Shown here one piece after another: positions 62,709 to 64,000 of a stretch of 64,000 bases of DNA. The notes beneath the pieces are model-generated. The model saw nothing but the letters and a program-made list of their open reading frames with translations, did no database searches and was not told where the DNA came from. The translations under genes were made by a program, and so were the position numbers. Positions within the stretch are counted from its first letter, which is position 1, and the number at the start of each line of letters is the position of its first letter. Origin of the DNA: Diplonema japonicum (taxonomy: Eukaryota; Euglenozoa; Diplonemea; Diplonemida; Diplonemidae); the NCBI GenBank assembly GCA_964019335.1, contig OZ025674.1, forward strand, positions 124,001 to 188,000, given 5' to 3'.

Positions 62709-62846
62709 AATCAGAGCCCTCCTAAGCTTTCTGCCGTAACTGAGGCACGTAGGGCATCTGATCAGTCAGCCCGGGAATCACGACCTTCCGTGCACCATAA
62801 TCAGAAATCTAAAGGGTGTTGTGCGTGCGACTGTGTCGTTTCATAG
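62048..62846 (+). CDS. Four-EF-hand calcium-binding protein with possible lipidated tail (2 exons)
   Basis: Exons 62048..62659 and 62715..62846 encode 247 residues. The 55-nt intron starts GTGTGT (not GTAT), is mostly poly(A) and ends AATCAG. Four EF-hand loops follow a basic helix (QEAAKKRKQREDELRKRKE): DLNKSGKLEKEQ (position 12 is Gln, weak), DTDNDGGIDKEE, DLNNTGRLELED and DASADGGLQANE. Loops 2-4 look calcium-competent. The spliced C-terminus ends GCCACDCVVS, where CVVS is a CaaX-type prenylation box with Cys nearby for palmitoylation. A membrane-attached calcium sensor is implied. If the last exon is wrong, the tail and lipid prediction go too. Confidence 0.72.
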
Positions 62847-63602
62847 TAGAAAAAAAAGGGAGAGGGGGGGAATGGGGTTTTTTTTTTGTTTTAATTTTTT
62901 AGAAGGGTTTTTTTTGTACTGGGAGTGGGGGGGGGGGTCTTTTTTCGAATTAGCTCGTCCAAAAAAAAAAAAAAAAACGTAAAAAAAAATTTTTTTTTCT
63001 TTTGAACATAGCAAACTGTGAACGACGCGCACGCTGACCCATCTTGCTCAAGCTTTAGATTGTCAGTCGGACTTCGAAAAACCTTCCGGATCTTTGACAA
63101 AAAAGATTTTTTTTTCCCCCGGTCGAGCTCAAATCTTAAAAGGAAATATGTTTTCTTCTTTTTTTCTTTTTCCCTCATTCTATGCTCTTTTTTTGTCCCC
63201 CTCCCCGTCCATAGTTTCCCAACATTACTGATATCATTTATGCTTTTTTGAAAGAAAAAAAAAAAGGAATGCCAAAAAAAAAAAGAAAGAAAAGAAAGAA
63301 AAAAAAAAGGACCCTTTCGGGATTGACCTCTGCAGTATTTTAGTTTCTTCTATTCATTCCCTCTCTTTTTTTTCTTTTCTTTTTTTTTTCTTTACGTTTC
63401 TCTATTTGTGTCATGATAAGAAGAAGGAAAAAAAAAAGTTTGGGGAAAACCGCCTACCGCATATAGAAAGAGAAAAAAAGAAAAGTTGTAAGTTGAAGGG
63501 TGACGGTGTCACAAAAAAGAATTTAAAAAAAAAATTGTGTCAACCGCCAAAAAATAAATAAAATAAATCACGTTTCATATCTCTTATATGTTGTAGAAAA
63601 CG
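62847..63602. other. Intergenic, low complexity
   Basis: T, A and G tracts; no coding-like frame beyond Lys/Phe runs. A TATATGTTGTAG near 63596 could serve as an acceptor. Confidence 0.5.
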
Positions 63603-63716
63603 ATGCAGGTTCCCTTCAATGACATCCCCCTCCCTCCTTATTTCTCGGCGAAATATCAATATCACGGAGCTGTCAAGGTACGTGTCTCGGCAGAAAGAAA
63701 TTCTTGTAAACTTTAA
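63603..63716 (+). CDS. Possible small ORF or first exon, 37 codons
   Basis: ATG just after TTGTAG, in ordinary-composition DNA: MQVPFNDIPLPPYFSAKYQY, then HGAVKVRV. A GTACGT donor-like site at 63678 followed by TTTAACAG at 63719 would extend it only briefly. It may be a tiny gene or nothing. Confidence 0.25.
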   Translation: MQVPFNDIPLPPYFSAKYQYHGAVKVRVSAERNSCKL

Positions 63717-63936
63717 CAGATATGCGATGTGATATTATTTTTTTTTCCCCCTCTTTTTTTTTAAAAAGAAGTCTCCCCCCACACTCCCCGCCCGCCCACC
63801 TCCTTTTCTTTCCTTTAGTTTAGTCCCCATCTTTCCTAATCTCACACTCTGTTTTGATCCCCCACCCTATCACAACTCTTGCTAAACAAAAAAAAAAAAG
63901 AAAAACAAAAAAACAGTTAAAGAAAGGGTCCCAAAG

Positions 63937-64000
63937 ATGAAGGTGTCTAATGAACTCGACGAGATGTGGCACAGTATGGAAAAAAAGAAATATGGGGGGG
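63937..64000 (+). CDS. Start of a gene truncated by the window edge
   Basis: ATG after a pyrimidine block (63740-63880) and A-rich leader, the same arrangement as the other genes. The visible residues MKVSNELDEMWHSMEKKKYG are open to the edge. Too short to assign. Confidence 0.5.
   Translation, partial: MKVSNELDEMWHSMEKKKYGG

Noticed and set aside
61582-63625. Shared GCAGGTTCCCTTCAA at 61604 and 63606
   Set aside because: A 15-nt match is about what chance gives in 64 kb, and the flanks do not extend the similarity.

Overview
The window reads as nuclear DNA of a euglenozoan protist, most probably a diplonemid (Paradiplonema/Diplonema-like). This is inferred from sequence features; no marker gene was matched. 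About 32 protein genes, complete or nearly so, all lie on the + strand. Most are preceded by long pyrimidine tracts followed by AG, as expected of a polycistronic array resolved by spliced-leader trans-splicing. Ten genes also carry cis-introns, 20 in total. These are only 33-65 nt long, 18 of 20 begin GTAT, and many are filled with poly(A), poly(G) or ACACC repeats. Coding DNA is GC-balanced. The spacers are almost entirely homopolymer and low-complexity tracts, with A/T runs up to about 50 nt and G/C runs up to about 20 nt. A flagellar-pocket BILBO1-like gene, an Alba-RGG protein and a MAM33/p22-like mitochondrial protein also fit Euglenozoa.

Region 1 (1-29.4 kb) is gene-dense. In order it holds: a PH/coiled-coil protein (5' truncated by the window edge), a tandem-PUB protein, a Ubl plus degenerate trypsin-fold protein, a MAM33/p22-like protein, two small membrane proteins, a cytochrome b561, an RRM-like protein, an unknown protein, a FAM13-motif protein with four exons, a VWA protein, a Ubl-ankyrin protein, several small unknowns (including a 61-aa spliced gene), a J-domain protein, a 1519-aa protein joining two PH-like regions and coiled coils to an apparently inactive metacaspase-like domain, and a PHO80-type cyclin.

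Region 2 (29.4-40.0 kb) is a 10.5-kb gene desert of homopolymers with scattered relic repeats and palindromes.

Region 3 (40-58.3 kb) holds a NEK-like kinase, a membrane protein, a cluster of three secreted cysteine-rich proteins, a Pro-rich protein, a BILBO1-like EF-hand/coiled-coil protein, a secreted GH28 (pectinase-family) enzyme, an Alba-RGG protein, an unknown, an OGT/SPINDLY-like TPR glycosyltransferase and a STE7/MAP2K-like kinase. A 194-bp foldback MITE-like element lies at 56.6 kb.

Region 4 (58.3-64 kb) is mostly repeats. It contains a 1315-bp decayed pogo/DDE transposon with inverted ends and a TA target duplication, then a four-EF-hand protein with a possible prenylated tail, and the start of one more gene at the right edge.

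Functional links are loose, as expected of kinetoplastid-type gene arrays. Recurring themes are cytoskeleton/flagellar-pocket and signalling proteins, ubiquitin-system folds (tandem PUB, two Ubl proteins), two protease folds that have lost catalytic residues, and secreted proteins. No CRISPR array, tRNA, rRNA or spliced-leader RNA gene was recognised.
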